Below are positions 7,957 to 16,253 of a DNA stretch of 64,000 nucleotides, one piece after another (positions within the stretch are counted from its first letter, which is position 1; each line of letters starts with the position of its first letter). Source of the stretch: JBOGEN01 sp050743265 (lineage in GTDB: Bacteria > Actinomycetota > Actinomycetes > JBOGEN01); assembly GCA_050743265.1 (NCBI GenBank), contig JBOGEN010000069.1, positions 6,207 to 70,206 on the forward strand, written 5' to 3'. Made by a program: the position numbers and the translations under genes. The notes beneath the pieces were generated by a model. It saw only the letters and a list, made by a program, of their open reading frames with translations. It was not told the origin of the DNA and ran no database searches.

Positions 7957-8772
7957 ATGGGCAGCGTCATCGTCGACGGTGTCGACCTCGCGTACGACGA
8001 GACGGGCGCGGGCGAACCGCTGGTTCTCGTGCACGGACACCCGTTCGACAGGTCGATGTGGGCACCGCAGGTCGCGCACAGGACGCGGCTCGGCTGGCGG
8101 GTCGTGACGCCGGACCTGCGCGGCTACGGCGCGAGCACCCCGCCATCGGGCACCACCACGTGGGACGCGTACGCCCGGGACGTCGCTGCGCTGCTCGACC
8201 ACCTCGGGATCGACCGGGCAGTCCTCGCGGGCCTGTCGATGGGCGGACAGATCGCGATGGAGTTCCACCGGCTCTTCCCCGAGCGGCTGCGCGGGCTCGT
8301 GCTCGCCGACACGTCACCGGTAGCCGAGACCCAGGCGGGACGGCGGCAGCGGCACGAGGTCGCTGACCGGCTGCTCCGTGAGGGCATGGACGCGGTGTCC
8401 GACGAGCTGCTGCCGATGATGGTGTCCGCGCGCACCCTCGACGAGCAGCCCGACGTCGCGGACCACGTGCTGCGCATGATGAAGGCCACTGCCCCTGATG
8501 GGGCTGCCGCGGCGCTGCGTGCCCGTGCCGCGCGTCCGGACTACGTCGCGATGCTGGCCCACGTCAGCGTGCCGACGCTGGTGGTCGTGGGCCGGGAGGA
8601 CGCGTACACGCCGGTGGACACCGCACGGGCGATGGCCGCGCGCATCCCCGGCGCGACGCTATCGGTCGTCGAAGGTGCGGGACACCTACCGACCCTGGAG
8701 CAGCCGGACGCGTTCAACGCGGCCCTGCAAGCCCTGCTCGCGGCCGTCCAGGTCGAGTCCGCGTCGCACTGA
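7957..8772 (+). CDS. Alpha/beta hydrolase
   Basis: 271 residues. The oxyanion segment is HGHPFDRSMW. The nucleophile elbow GLSMGG (Ser at about residue 95) has the GxSxG pattern. The acid lies in VVGREDAYTPV and the catalytic His in EGAGHLPTLEQP near residue 248. This is the standard triad of the haloperoxidase/hydrolase group; the substrate cannot be read from the sequence. ATG 7957 follows GGGGGAG. It stands alone and is followed by a hairpin. Confidence 0.85.
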   Translation: MGSVIVDGVDLAYDETGAGEPLVLVHGHPFDRSMWAPQVAHRTRLGWRVVTPDLRGYGASTPPSGTTTWDAYARDVAALLDHLGIDRAVLAGLSMGGQIAMEFHRLFPERLRGLVLADTSPVAETQAGRRQRHEVADRLLREGMDAVSDELLPMMVSARTLDEQPDVADHVLRMMKATAPDGAAAALRARAARPDYVAMLAHVSVPTLVVVGREDAYTPVDTARAMAARIPGATLSVVEGAGHLPTLEQPDAFNAALQALLAAVQVESASH

Positions 8773-8777
8773 GCAAC

Positions 8778-8795
8778 GGCGACGTCCTCGTCGCC
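8778..8795. terminator. Hairpin after the hydrolase
   Basis: GGCGACG, loop TCCT, CGTCGCC: a 7-bp stem six bases after the hydrolase stop and before the convergent fragment at 8833. Probably a terminator; no T-tract. Confidence 0.5.
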
Positions 8796-8832
8796 GGCAG
8801 CGCCACAGACGCTGGTCGACGGGCGCGAGGTG

Positions 8833-9270
8833 TCAGCCGATCAGAGGGGTCCCGCCCAGGCTCCACGTCTTGCCGCCCTCGCCGTCGGCGTCGTAGTCGT
8901 ACGCGACGTAGCCGTCCCCGCTCCAGTACCCCGTGCCCGACGCGGTCGTCGTGGCACCCGGGCAGTAGCCCATGCCGGTCGAGCTCGCGTTGATCTCGCT
9001 GGTGTAGTCGCAGGACACCGCGTCCTTGGTGACGTCGTACCGCTCGACCCGGACGTGCACGTCGAAGTTGTCGAACTTGCGGGCGCCCCCACCGTCCTCC
9101 CACTGGATCCGTGCGTACGCGTTGTGGCTGGACCCGCTTTTGAACACGCACAACTTGATGTACGCATCGGTATCGTACCCGGACGTCGAGAACTCCCTGT
9201 GCTGCCAACCGGTGCAGACGTCGGCAACCGGAGTAGCCGCCCAATCCCGCCCTCCCGGACCGCAGCCGGG
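8833..9270 (-). pseudogene. C-terminal part of a secreted protein, N-terminus missing
   Basis: The frame encodes about 145 coherent residues ending in KTWSLGGTPLIG, with CTGWQHREFS, YIKLCVFKSG, FDVHVRVERYD, SCDYTSEINAS and DGYVAYDYDADG. This Cys-, aromatic- and Gly-rich beta-strand pattern is typical of small secreted actinobacterial proteins. Upstream the frame stays open but loses protein character and runs into the start of the divergent oxidoreductase. No signal peptide or credible start with a ribosome-binding site is seen. I read it as an N-terminally truncated remnant; a rare TTG start giving a leaderless cytoplasmic form is the alternative. Confidence 0.5.
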
Positions 9271-9325
9271 CAACGTCGGACAATGTCTGTGGTGGTGCTG
9301 CCGAACTCCTGCGTAGCCTGACGCC

Positions 9326-10195
9326 GTGCGAATCGGCGTGAACGTCCCGAACTTCGGGCCCGGCACGGACCCGGGTGCGTTGCTTCGCTGGGCACAGACG
9401 GTGGAGGGGCTGGGCTTCGACCTGCTCATGCTCTCCGACCATGTGGCGGTGACGCCCGACGTCGCCGAGCAGTACCCGGCTCCGTTCTACGAGCCCTTCA
9501 CCACGCTCGCCTGGCTGGCCGGGGTCACCACCCGGGTACGCCTCGGGACCACGGTGCTCATCGTCCCGTACCGGCACCCGCTGCTCATCGCGCGCATGGC
9601 AGCGAACCTCGACCAGCTGAGCGGCGGACGCCTGGTGCTGGGCGTCGGCGTCGGCTGGGCACGACAGGAGTTCGACGCGCTCGGCGTCCCCTTCCACGAG
9701 CGGGGGCGGTTGACCGACGACCACCTGCGCGCGGTGCGTACCGCGTGGGACGACCGCGACGACTACCGCAGCGGGCAGATCCCGATCTGGGTCGGCGGCA
9801 ACAGTGACGCCGGCCTCCGCCGGGCGGTCCGGCTCGGCGACGCCTGGCACCCACTGCGGTTCACGCTCCCGTGGCTGCGGGAGGCGCTGGGCCGCCTCAA
9901 GGCCGCGGCGGACGAGCAGCAGCGGCCGGTCCCCGCGCTGGCCCCGCGCATCGTCCTGCGGCTGACCGCCTCGCCTGTCACCGATCCCCAGCGGCTCGCC
10001 GGCGAAGGCACGATAGACCAGGTCGTCGACGACCTCGACCAGATGCGGCTCCTCGGCGCCGACACGGTCGTCCTCGACCCGTTCAACGGAGACCCCGACG
10101 AGACGTCCCACCCGGAGGCGGCGTGGCACGCGCTCGCCGCCGTGGCCGCTCGGCGGGACCCAGGCGCACCACCGACAGGCAGGGAGCAGGCGTGA
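9326..10195 (+). CDS. LLM-class (luciferase-like) F420/FMN-dependent oxidoreductase
   Basis: 289 residues from GTG 9326 (MRIGVNVPNFGPG). The TIM-barrel landmarks of the bacterial luciferase superfamily are present: LMLSDHVAV, TTLAWLAGVTTRVRLGTTVL, HPLLIARMAANLDQLSGGRLVLGVGVGW and IWVGGNS. In actinobacteria most such proteins use F420, but the cofactor is not proven here. Its stop overlaps the GTG of the deaminase gene (GTGA). Confidence 0.85.
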   Translation: MRIGVNVPNFGPGTDPGALLRWAQTVEGLGFDLLMLSDHVAVTPDVAEQYPAPFYEPFTTLAWLAGVTTRVRLGTTVLIVPYRHPLLIARMAANLDQLSGGRLVLGVGVGWARQEFDALGVPFHERGRLTDDHLRAVRTAWDDRDDYRSGQIPIWVGGNSDAGLRRAVRLGDAWHPLRFTLPWLREALGRLKAAADEQQRPVPALAPRIVLRLTASPVTDPQRLAGEGTIDQVVDDLDQMRLLGADTVVLDPFNGDPDETSHPEAAWHALAAVAARRDPGAPPTGREQA

Positions 10196-10614
10196 AGTCC
10201 GACGACGAGCACCTCCGCAGGGCGATCGAGCTGGCCGGCACAGCGCGGGCGGCGGGTAACCCCCCGTTCGGGTCGCTGCTCGTGGGCGGGGACGGGGTCG
10301 TCCTCGCCGAGGACCGCAACACGACCGTCACCGACGCCGACATCACGGCGCACCCCGAGCTGAAGCTGGCCCGGTGGGCAGCCCGCGAGCTCGACGCCGG
10401 CACCGCAGCCGCGACCACCATGTACACGAGCTGCCAGCCCTGCCCCATGTGTGCGGGGGCCATCGGGCGGTCCGGGCTCGGTCGGGTCGTGTACGCGCTG
10501 TCCCAGGAGCAGCTCGACGAGCTCAGGCCGAGTCCCCCTTTCGCCCCCGTACGACACGAAGGCCCGGCTCTTCTCGACGAGGCTCGGGTCCCGGTTGCCG
10601 GCTACTACCACTAG
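10192..10614 (+). CDS. Nucleoside/base deaminase (CDA fold)
   Basis: 140 residues from GTG 10192, overlapping the previous stop. The zinc motifs of the cytidine/guanine/tRNA-adenosine deaminase fold are present: TAHPELKLAR (His ligand and catalytic Glu; Pro replaces the usual Ala) and SCQPCPMCAGAI (two Cys ligands), with NPPFGSLLV near the N-terminus. The substrate (guanine, a nucleoside, or a modified base) cannot be assigned. Coupling to an LLM oxidoreductase hints at heterocycle metabolism. Confidence 0.8.
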   Translation: MKSDDEHLRRAIELAGTARAAGNPPFGSLLVGGDGVVLAEDRNTTVTDADITAHPELKLARWAARELDAGTAAATTMYTSCQPCPMCAGAIGRSGLGRVVYALSQEQLDELRPSPPFAPVRHEGPALLDEARVPVAGYYH

Positions 10615-10631
10615 GCCCGCTGGCCACCTGA

Positions 10632-10651
10632 CGCCAGCGCGCCGGCTGGCG
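10632..10651 (+). terminator. Hairpin after the deaminase
   Basis: CGCCAGC, loop GCGCCG, GCTGGCG, followed by CCCGCGTTT. A 7-bp GC stem with a short T-run lies between the deaminase stop and the GGDEF-EAL gene, consistent with an intrinsic terminator. Confidence 0.55.
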
Positions 10652-10707
10652 CCCGCGTTTCGGATGGCCTGCTTCAGACCGACACCCGGCATGCCGACAC
10701 GTGGGGC

Positions 10708-12849
10708 ATGGACCTGGTCTCTCGAGTCGCGACATCGACGGTCGGCCTGCTGGCCGCTGTCGTGCTCGCGTACCCGCTCCTCCCCCTGCCCGCCGGAGCG
10801 CAGACGTGGCTGTACAACGGGCTGGCCGTCTCGGCGCTCGCGCTGGGCTTCGCCGGGGTGGTCCGCCACCGACCGGTTCGGCGCTCCGGCTGGTTCCTGA
10901 TCCTCACCGGCTTCACCGGGTGGGTGCTCGGCGACGTCGTGTACTCGCTGGAGCAGACCGTATGGCACCTGCAGACCTACCCGGCACCCTCGGACGCCTT
11001 CTTCCTTGGGTCGTACGCGTTCCTCGGGGCCGGAGCCCTGCTGATGGTGCGCACCCGTCGGGCCGGCCGGGACATTACGGCATTCCTGGACGCGGCGATC
11101 ATCGCGGTCGGCACGGGTGTAGTGGCGGCGGTGTTCGTGGTCGCACCTCTCGCGTCGGACTCCGGCCTGACGCTGGCAGGAAAGCTGGTCAGCTCCGCGT
11201 ACCCCCTCGGTGACCTGCTGCTGCTCGGCATCCTCGTCCGCCTGTGGGCAACTCCGGGGGCTCGGACGTCCGCGTTCCGCCTGCTCACCGCCGCGCTCGC
11301 GTTCACGCTCGCCGCCGACGCGGTGTGGAACTTCACGATCGTCACCACGGGTCAGTTCACCGCCTGGACGTGGAACGAGGCGCTGTGGCTGGCCAGCTAC
11401 GTGGCGGTCTGCGCCTCCGCGTGGGTCCCGTCCATGCGGACTCTGGCCGAGCCCGCCCCCGACCGCGAGGAGAATGCGCCGACGCGCCGCCGCCTCGCCG
11501 CCCTGGCCTGCGGGCTGACGCTGCCCGGTGTCGCCCTGCTGCTCGACGGTGCCGCTGACGGGGAGGTCTCCTGGCAGATCACCGGCATCGGGTCGCTGCT
11601 GCTCTGCCTGCTCGTGCTGATCCGCATGGCCGGCCTGCTGCACATCGTGCAGGCCCAGGCGGTCCGCCTCGCCGGGCTCGCCCGCGCGGATGCGCTCACC
11701 GGCGCGCCGAACCGCCGGACGTGGGACCACGAGCTGTCCCGGGCCTGCCAGGTGGCGCACGACACCGACCAGCCGCTCAGCGTCGCCATGCTCGACCTCG
11801 ACCACTTCAAGGCGTACAACGACGCCCACGGCCACCAGGCGGGTGACCTGCTGCTCCGCGAGGCCGTGGCGGTCTGGACCGACCAGCTCGGCCCCGCCGG
11901 CTTCCTCGCCCGCTACGGCGGGGAGGAGTTCGCGCTGCTCCTGCCCGGCCTCACCTCCGAGCAGGCCAGGACGCGCATGGACGCCCTGCGCTCCCTGACC
12001 CCGCGGCAGCAGACGTTCTCCGCCGGCGTCGCCACGTGGGACCCGACAACCGAGCCGGGCACAGCGGTAGCGGAGGCCGACCAGGCGCTGTACGAGGCCA
12101 AGCGCGCCGGCCGCAACCGCGTCGCGCTCGCCCGCCCGGGCCGCGCGGGGTCGGTCGTGCCCGTTCCCCGGATCGCCCTGCAGCCCATCGTCGACCTCGA
12201 CACCGGCGAGGTCCTGGCCGTCGAGGCGCTCAGCCGCTTCGACCACGGCAGCCCCGTCGAGGTGTTCGCGCAGGCGTACCGCGAGGGCAGCGGCGCCGCA
12301 CTCGAAGCCGCGGCCGTCCGCGCCGCACTGGCCCACCGCAGCGACCACCGCCTGCTCTGCATCAACGTCAGCCTGCCGGCGTTGATCACGCCGGAGGTCC
12401 AGGACGCCCTGCCCTACGATCTATCCAGGGTCGTGCTCGAGATCACCGAAGGCACCGCGATCGACGGCACGCAGGCGCTCTCCGACCTCCTCGCCGAGCT
12501 GCGTGGGCGCGGGGCTCATCTCGCGATCGACGACTGGGGCCAGGGTTTCTCCAACCTCGACCGCATCCTCAGCATCCAGCCCGAGACCATCAAGATCGAC
12601 ATGTCGATCACCCAGAACCTCCACACCGCGTACCACCGCGCTGCCATCCGGGCCATCGCCGCCTGGGCAGACGAGGTCGGCGCCACGATCTGCGCCGAGG
12701 GCATCGAGACCGTCGCCCAGCGGGACGCCCTCCGGGCCCTCGGCATCCGACTCGGCCAGGGCTACCTCCTCGGCCGGCCGGAGATCCCGGCGACGCCCGA
12801 GACCCGCACGCAGGGCCAGCTGGCCTCTCCCATGACGCGCAGGAGCTAG
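10708..12849 (+). CDS. Membrane GGDEF-EAL protein (c-di-GMP turnover)
   Basis: 713 residues. About the first 315 contain eight or nine hydrophobic helices forming a membrane sensor. The GGDEF domain starts at ADALTGAPNRRTW, with active-site GGEEF at 404-408, so diguanylate cyclase activity is possible. The EAL domain follows (VEALSRF near 505, LEITEG, IDDWGQGFSNLDRI, IKIDMSI, CAEGIETVAQ) and keeps the main metal and catalytic residues. Both synthesis and hydrolysis of c-di-GMP are therefore plausible. It is the first of two adjacent GGDEF-EAL genes, separated by 174 bp of structured leader. The ribosome-binding site is weak. Confidence 0.9.
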   Translation: MDLVSRVATSTVGLLAAVVLAYPLLPLPAGAQTWLYNGLAVSALALGFAGVVRHRPVRRSGWFLILTGFTGWVLGDVVYSLEQTVWHLQTYPAPSDAFFLGSYAFLGAGALLMVRTRRAGRDITAFLDAAIIAVGTGVVAAVFVVAPLASDSGLTLAGKLVSSAYPLGDLLLLGILVRLWATPGARTSAFRLLTAALAFTLAADAVWNFTIVTTGQFTAWTWNEALWLASYVAVCASAWVPSMRTLAEPAPDREENAPTRRRLAALACGLTLPGVALLLDGAADGEVSWQITGIGSLLLCLLVLIRMAGLLHIVQAQAVRLAGLARADALTGAPNRRTWDHELSRACQVAHDTDQPLSVAMLDLDHFKAYNDAHGHQAGDLLLREAVAVWTDQLGPAGFLARYGGEEFALLLPGLTSEQARTRMDALRSLTPRQQTFSAGVATWDPTTEPGTAVAEADQALYEAKRAGRNRVALARPGRAGSVVPVPRIALQPIVDLDTGEVLAVEALSRFDHGSPVEVFAQAYREGSGAALEAAAVRAALAHRSDHRLLCINVSLPALITPEVQDALPYDLSRVVLEITEGTAIDGTQALSDLLAELRGRGAHLAIDDWGQGFSNLDRILSIQPETIKIDMSITQNLHTAYHRAAIRAIAAWADEVGATICAEGIETVAQRDALRALGIRLGQGYLLGRPEIPATPETRTQGQLASPMTRRS

Positions 12850-12873
12850 CTAGGGCGGGCCCGTTCCCGGGTC

Positions 12874-12960
12874 CATCTGGGTGCACCTGCCCCCCACCGC
12901 TCACCCTCACGAGGCCTCCTGTCGATAGGGCAGGTCAGCGAGCCGCCGACCACCCAGATG
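12874..12960 (+). promoter_or_regulatory. Candidate structured RNA leader between two GGDEF-EAL genes
   Basis: A nested fold can be drawn by eye. The outer stem is CATCTGGGTG (12874-12883) with CACCCAGATG (12951-12960), 10 perfect pairs. One base inside, ACCTGCCC (12885-12892) pairs with GGGCAGGT (12928-12935), 8 perfect pairs. The inner 35 nt include the palindrome GAGGCCTC. A single-stranded CAGCGAGCCGCCGAC joins the inner stem back to the outer one. The element ends 63 nt before the GTG of the second gene. It does not match the c-di-GMP-I consensus I know, so its class is open; it may be a leader regulator or an attenuator. Confidence 0.45.
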
Positions 12961-13023
12961 CCGGGCGGCACGCCAGAGCCGAGGCTCTCGCCGCGGCCCG
13001 GAAACCCGGACTCGAGGAGACCA

Positions 13024-15186
13024 GTGAGCGACAAGCCCGCGCCCGATGGCACGGCCGCCATCGACGCGTCCCCCGCGGACGCCGCCTCCTCCGGGGGTCG
13101 TGCGACCCTGGCTCACCGCCTGCTCTGGGCCCTGGTCGCCATGCTCCTCCCGGTGATGGCGGTCGTGGTGTCGGGCATGGTGACCTTCCAATCCTCGGTC
13201 GGTGCACTCGAGCAGTTCCGCCACGAGACGGTGGAGGAGGCCAGCGTCATCGAGGGGCTCCGCGACCGCCTGTCAGCCGCAGACGACGCGGGTGAGGCGG
13301 TCGTCGAGGGTGGCAAGCCCCTCTCGAGCGGGGAGTTCAACCGTCTGGCCGGGCGCATCGATGCCGACTTCGACCACCTCACCATGCTCGACGCGCACCA
13401 GGAACGCCACATGCTCGCCAAGGCCCAAGAGATTTGGGCGATCTCGTACGACGACCTACGCACCGCCGCCCGAAAGTCGGACGGCACCAACGCGGACGCC
13501 CTGCTCGACCCCTTCCACGACCACATCGACCAGGCCGTGTCGGCCCTGGCTGACCTGCACGCGTACCAGGGCAAGCAGGTCGCGAGCGAGATCACGTCCC
13601 TCCGCGGTCGGGAGCAGGTCCAGCTCCTCCTTGCCCTGGGGGGTCTCGCCGTTGGCCTTGTGCTGGCCGTGGGCCTGGCCTGGCGGTTGCGCCGGTCCAT
13701 CACACGTCCTCTCCACGAGCTGGAGACCGCCGCGTCCACGTTCGGCGCCGACGACTTCACCCACCGTGTCGGGGTGCGCGGTGACGACGAGCTGGCGCGG
13801 GTGGGCCGGGCGTTCAACTCGATGGCGGCCAAGCTGGAGAAGAGCCGGTCCGAGCTGGAGCACCACGCCCTCCACGACGGCCTCACCGGCCTGCCCAACC
13901 GGGTGCTGTTCATGGAGCGGTTGGATCACGCGCTGGCCCGCGCCCAGCGGAGAGGGACGCCCGTCTCGGTGCTGTACGTCGACCTGGACGACTTCAAGAT
14001 CGTGAATGACACGCTCGGGCACGAGGCCGGCGACAGGCTGCTCATCGCGTGCTCGGAGCGGCTGCTCACCTGCGTCCGTCTCGAGGACACCGTCGCCCGC
14101 CTGGGTGGGGACGAGTTCGGCATCCTTATCGAGGACACCGGCGAGAGCGCGGCGACCGCGGCGACCCGCATCACCCAAGCGTTCAGCAGCGTCTGGCCGG
14201 TCATCGGCGGCCAGGTCGCGGTCAGGGCCAGCGTGGGTGTCGCGACCCTCGACGGTCACGGTGACGTCGACCATCTGCTGCGCCAGGCCGACGCCGCCAT
14301 GTACGCCGCGAAGGCGCAGGGCAAGGGCACCTGGCGGATCTTCGGACGAGAGCTGGACGCCGACGTCCTCAAGGCACAGCGGACGCGGCTCGAGCTCAGC
14401 ACAGCCATCGAGCGGGGCGAGCTCGTCGCCCACTACCAGCCGCTCGTCGACCTCGACTCCGGGACCATCGAAGGGGTCGAGGCGCTCGTGCGGTGGGGGC
14501 ACCCCGAGCGCGGCCTGTTGTCCCCAGCCGAGTTCCTCGACGTCGCCGAGCAGAGCGGGCAGGTGCTCGACATCGACGCCTTCATGCTGCGTGAGGCCTG
14601 CCAGCAGGTCAGGACGTGGCAGCGCCGGTCCGCGGCGACCGCCGACATGTACGTCAGCGTGAACCTCTCGGCACAGCAGCTGCACCGTCCTCGCGTCGCC
14701 GAGCGGGTCGCCGAGGCGCTCGACGCGTCCGGACTGGCGCCGCACCACCTGGTCCTGGAGATCACCGAGTCCGCCCTCATCCACGACACCAGGACCGCGG
14801 CGGCCGAGCTCGCGCGCATCAAGGGCCTGGGCGTACGCCTGGCGCTCGACGACTTCGGGACGGGCTACTCCTCGTTGAGCCACCTGCTCCGTTTCCCGAT
14901 CGACATCATCAAGATCGACAAGTCGTTCGTCTCGGCCATCGGCGAGGACCCCATGTCCGAGCTCGCGCTGGGTCTGGTCAAGCTCGCCAGGGCCATGCAC
15001 CTGAAGACCGTGGCCGAAGGCGTCGAGACCGAGCGGCAGCTGCGCGCCCTGCGCCAAGTGCTCTGCGAGAGCGGTCAGGGCTTCTACTTCGCCGCGGGAC
15101 TCCCTGCCGCGGAGATGGCGGAACTGCTGCCCGACGGGGCCGTGGGCTCGGCCATGGCCATCTCCCCCGCCGTACGCGGCGCCTAG
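13024..15186 (+). CDS. Membrane HAMP-GGDEF-EAL protein (c-di-GMP turnover)
   Basis: 720 residues. GTG 13024 is chosen for its GAGGAG ribosome-binding site. One membrane helix lies at about 36-60, a helical extracytoplasmic region of about 145 residues follows, then a second helix (LLALGGLAVGLVLAVGLAW) and a HAMP linker (RSITRPLHELETAAS). The GGDEF domain has intact GGDEF at 361-365. The EAL domain has EAL at 486-488 plus LEITESA, LDDFGTGYSSLSHLL, IKIDKSFV and VAEGVETE, a complete phosphodiesterase set. It is a typical membrane c-di-GMP signalling protein. Its stop and the stop of the convergent ABC gene share the palindrome CTAG. Confidence 0.9.
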   Translation: MSDKPAPDGTAAIDASPADAASSGGRATLAHRLLWALVAMLLPVMAVVVSGMVTFQSSVGALEQFRHETVEEASVIEGLRDRLSAADDAGEAVVEGGKPLSSGEFNRLAGRIDADFDHLTMLDAHQERHMLAKAQEIWAISYDDLRTAARKSDGTNADALLDPFHDHIDQAVSALADLHAYQGKQVASEITSLRGREQVQLLLALGGLAVGLVLAVGLAWRLRRSITRPLHELETAASTFGADDFTHRVGVRGDDELARVGRAFNSMAAKLEKSRSELEHHALHDGLTGLPNRVLFMERLDHALARAQRRGTPVSVLYVDLDDFKIVNDTLGHEAGDRLLIACSERLLTCVRLEDTVARLGGDEFGILIEDTGESAATAATRITQAFSSVWPVIGGQVAVRASVGVATLDGHGDVDHLLRQADAAMYAAKAQGKGTWRIFGRELDADVLKAQRTRLELSTAIERGELVAHYQPLVDLDSGTIEGVEALVRWGHPERGLLSPAEFLDVAEQSGQVLDIDAFMLREACQQVRTWQRRSAATADMYVSVNLSAQQLHRPRVAERVAEALDASGLAPHHLVLEITESALIHDTRTAAAELARIKGLGVRLALDDFGTGYSSLSHLLRFPIDIIKIDKSFVSAIGEDPMSELALGLVKLARAMHLKTVAEGVETERQLRALRQVLCESGQGFYFAAGLPAAEMAELLPDGAVGSAMAISPAVRGA

Positions 15187-16253
15187 CGACACCCGAGGCG
15201 TGGTGCGGAGATCGGGCTCCCCTCGAGCACCTGCTCGGCAACGTGGCAGGCCGACAGCCGCGCTGCCCCGCCGTTCTCGGGCTGCCTGAGTCCGGGGGTC
15301 TCGGTCACGCACCGCTCCTCGGCCAGGGGGCAGCGGGTGTGGAAGCGACAGCCGGCCGGCGGGTCGCTCGGGGACGGAGGGTCCCCGGCCAGGACGACCC
15401 GGGATGCGAGGCTCCCCCGGCGGGCGCGGTCGACGACCGGAGAGGCCGACAGCAGGGCTCGGGTGTACGGGTGCGCCGGCGTGGCGTACACGGTCGAGGT
15501 GTCGCCGAGCTCCGCCAGCCGCCCGAGGTACATCACCGCCACACGGTCGGACACGTGCCGGACGACGGACAGGTCGTGCGCGATGAACACGACCGTGAGC
15601 CCGAGTCGCCGCTGCAGGTCGCGCAGGAGGTTCACGACCTGCGCCTGCACCGACATGTCCAACGCCGACACCGGCTCGTCACAGACCAGCACCTCGGGGC
15701 CGAGCGCGAGGGCGCGCGCGATGCCGATCCGCTGGCGTTGCCCGCCCGAGAACTGGTGGGGGTAGCGGTCGCCGAGGTCGGCCGACAGGCCGACGAGCGA
15801 GAGCAGCTCGGCGACCCGCTGGCGGCGTGCGGCGCGGTCGCCCCTCCGGGAGGCGGCCAGCGGCTCCGCGACCGTCTCGGCGACCGTCATGCGGGGGTCC
15901 AGTGACGTGTACGGGTCCTGGAACACCATCTGCACGCTCTCGCGGATCAGCCGCCGGTCCGCGCGGCCCTCGCCAGCGATCGGACGGCCGCGGAACGTGA
16001 TGCTGCCGGCATCGGGCTTCTCGAGGCCGGTGATCATGCGGGCCAGCGTGGACTTCCCGCACCCGGACTCGCCCACGATGCCGAGCGACTCCCCCGCCCG
16101 GAGGGTGAGGTCCACCCCGTCCACGGCCGAGAGCCGCTGGCGGCGTAGGCCGGCCGTGCCGACGGCGAACGTCTTGACCAGGCCCCGCGCCTCGAGCACG
16201 CTGCCGGCCCGGTCCACCGGCGGGGACGCGACCGGCGCGACGTCCTGGCTCAC
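15183..16253 (-). CDS. Dipeptide/oligopeptide ABC transporter ATPase (DppF/OppF type)
   Basis: 356 residues. Walker A is GESGCGKSTLA, the signature is FSGGQRQRIGIARAL and Walker B is VLVCDEPVSALD, followed by the H-loop FIAHDLSVV. The C-terminal region PPAGCRFHTRCPLAEERC is the Cys-rich tail of the oligopeptide ATPase family. It powers peptide import with the DppD-type ATPase upstream (overlap ATGA) and the permeases encoded on the plus strand at 20246-22107. Splitting one ABC system into two divergent transcripts is the odd feature. Confidence 0.9.
   Translation of the reverse strand: MSQDVAPVASPPVDRAGSVLEARGLVKTFAVGTAGLRRQRLSAVDGVDLTLRAGESLGIVGESGCGKSTLARMITGLEKPDAGSITFRGRPIAGEGRADRRLIRESVQMVFQDPYTSLDPRMTVAETVAEPLAASRRGDRAARRQRVAELLSLVGLSADLGDRYPHQFSGGQRQRIGIARALALGPEVLVCDEPVSALDMSVQAQVVNLLRDLQRRLGLTVVFIAHDLSVVRHVSDRVAVMYLGRLAELGDTSTVYATPAHPYTRALLSASPVVDRARRGSLASRVVLAGDPPSPSDPPAGCRFHTRCPLAEERCVTETPGLRQPENGGAARLSACHVAEQVLEGSPISAPRLGCR

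Noticed and set aside
9763..12348. An 861-codon minus-strand open frame opposite the deaminase and first GGDEF-EAL gene, and a 775-codon plus-strand frame at 57306-59633
   Set aside because: Both are compositionally biased mirror frames of convincing genes and lack ribosome-binding sites and motifs.
12874..13023. c-di-GMP-I (GEMM) riboswitch before the second GGDEF-EAL gene
   Set aside because: The conserved GEMM core and tetraloop-receptor pattern are not found. Only the nested stems are supported, so it is reported as an unclassified structured leader.
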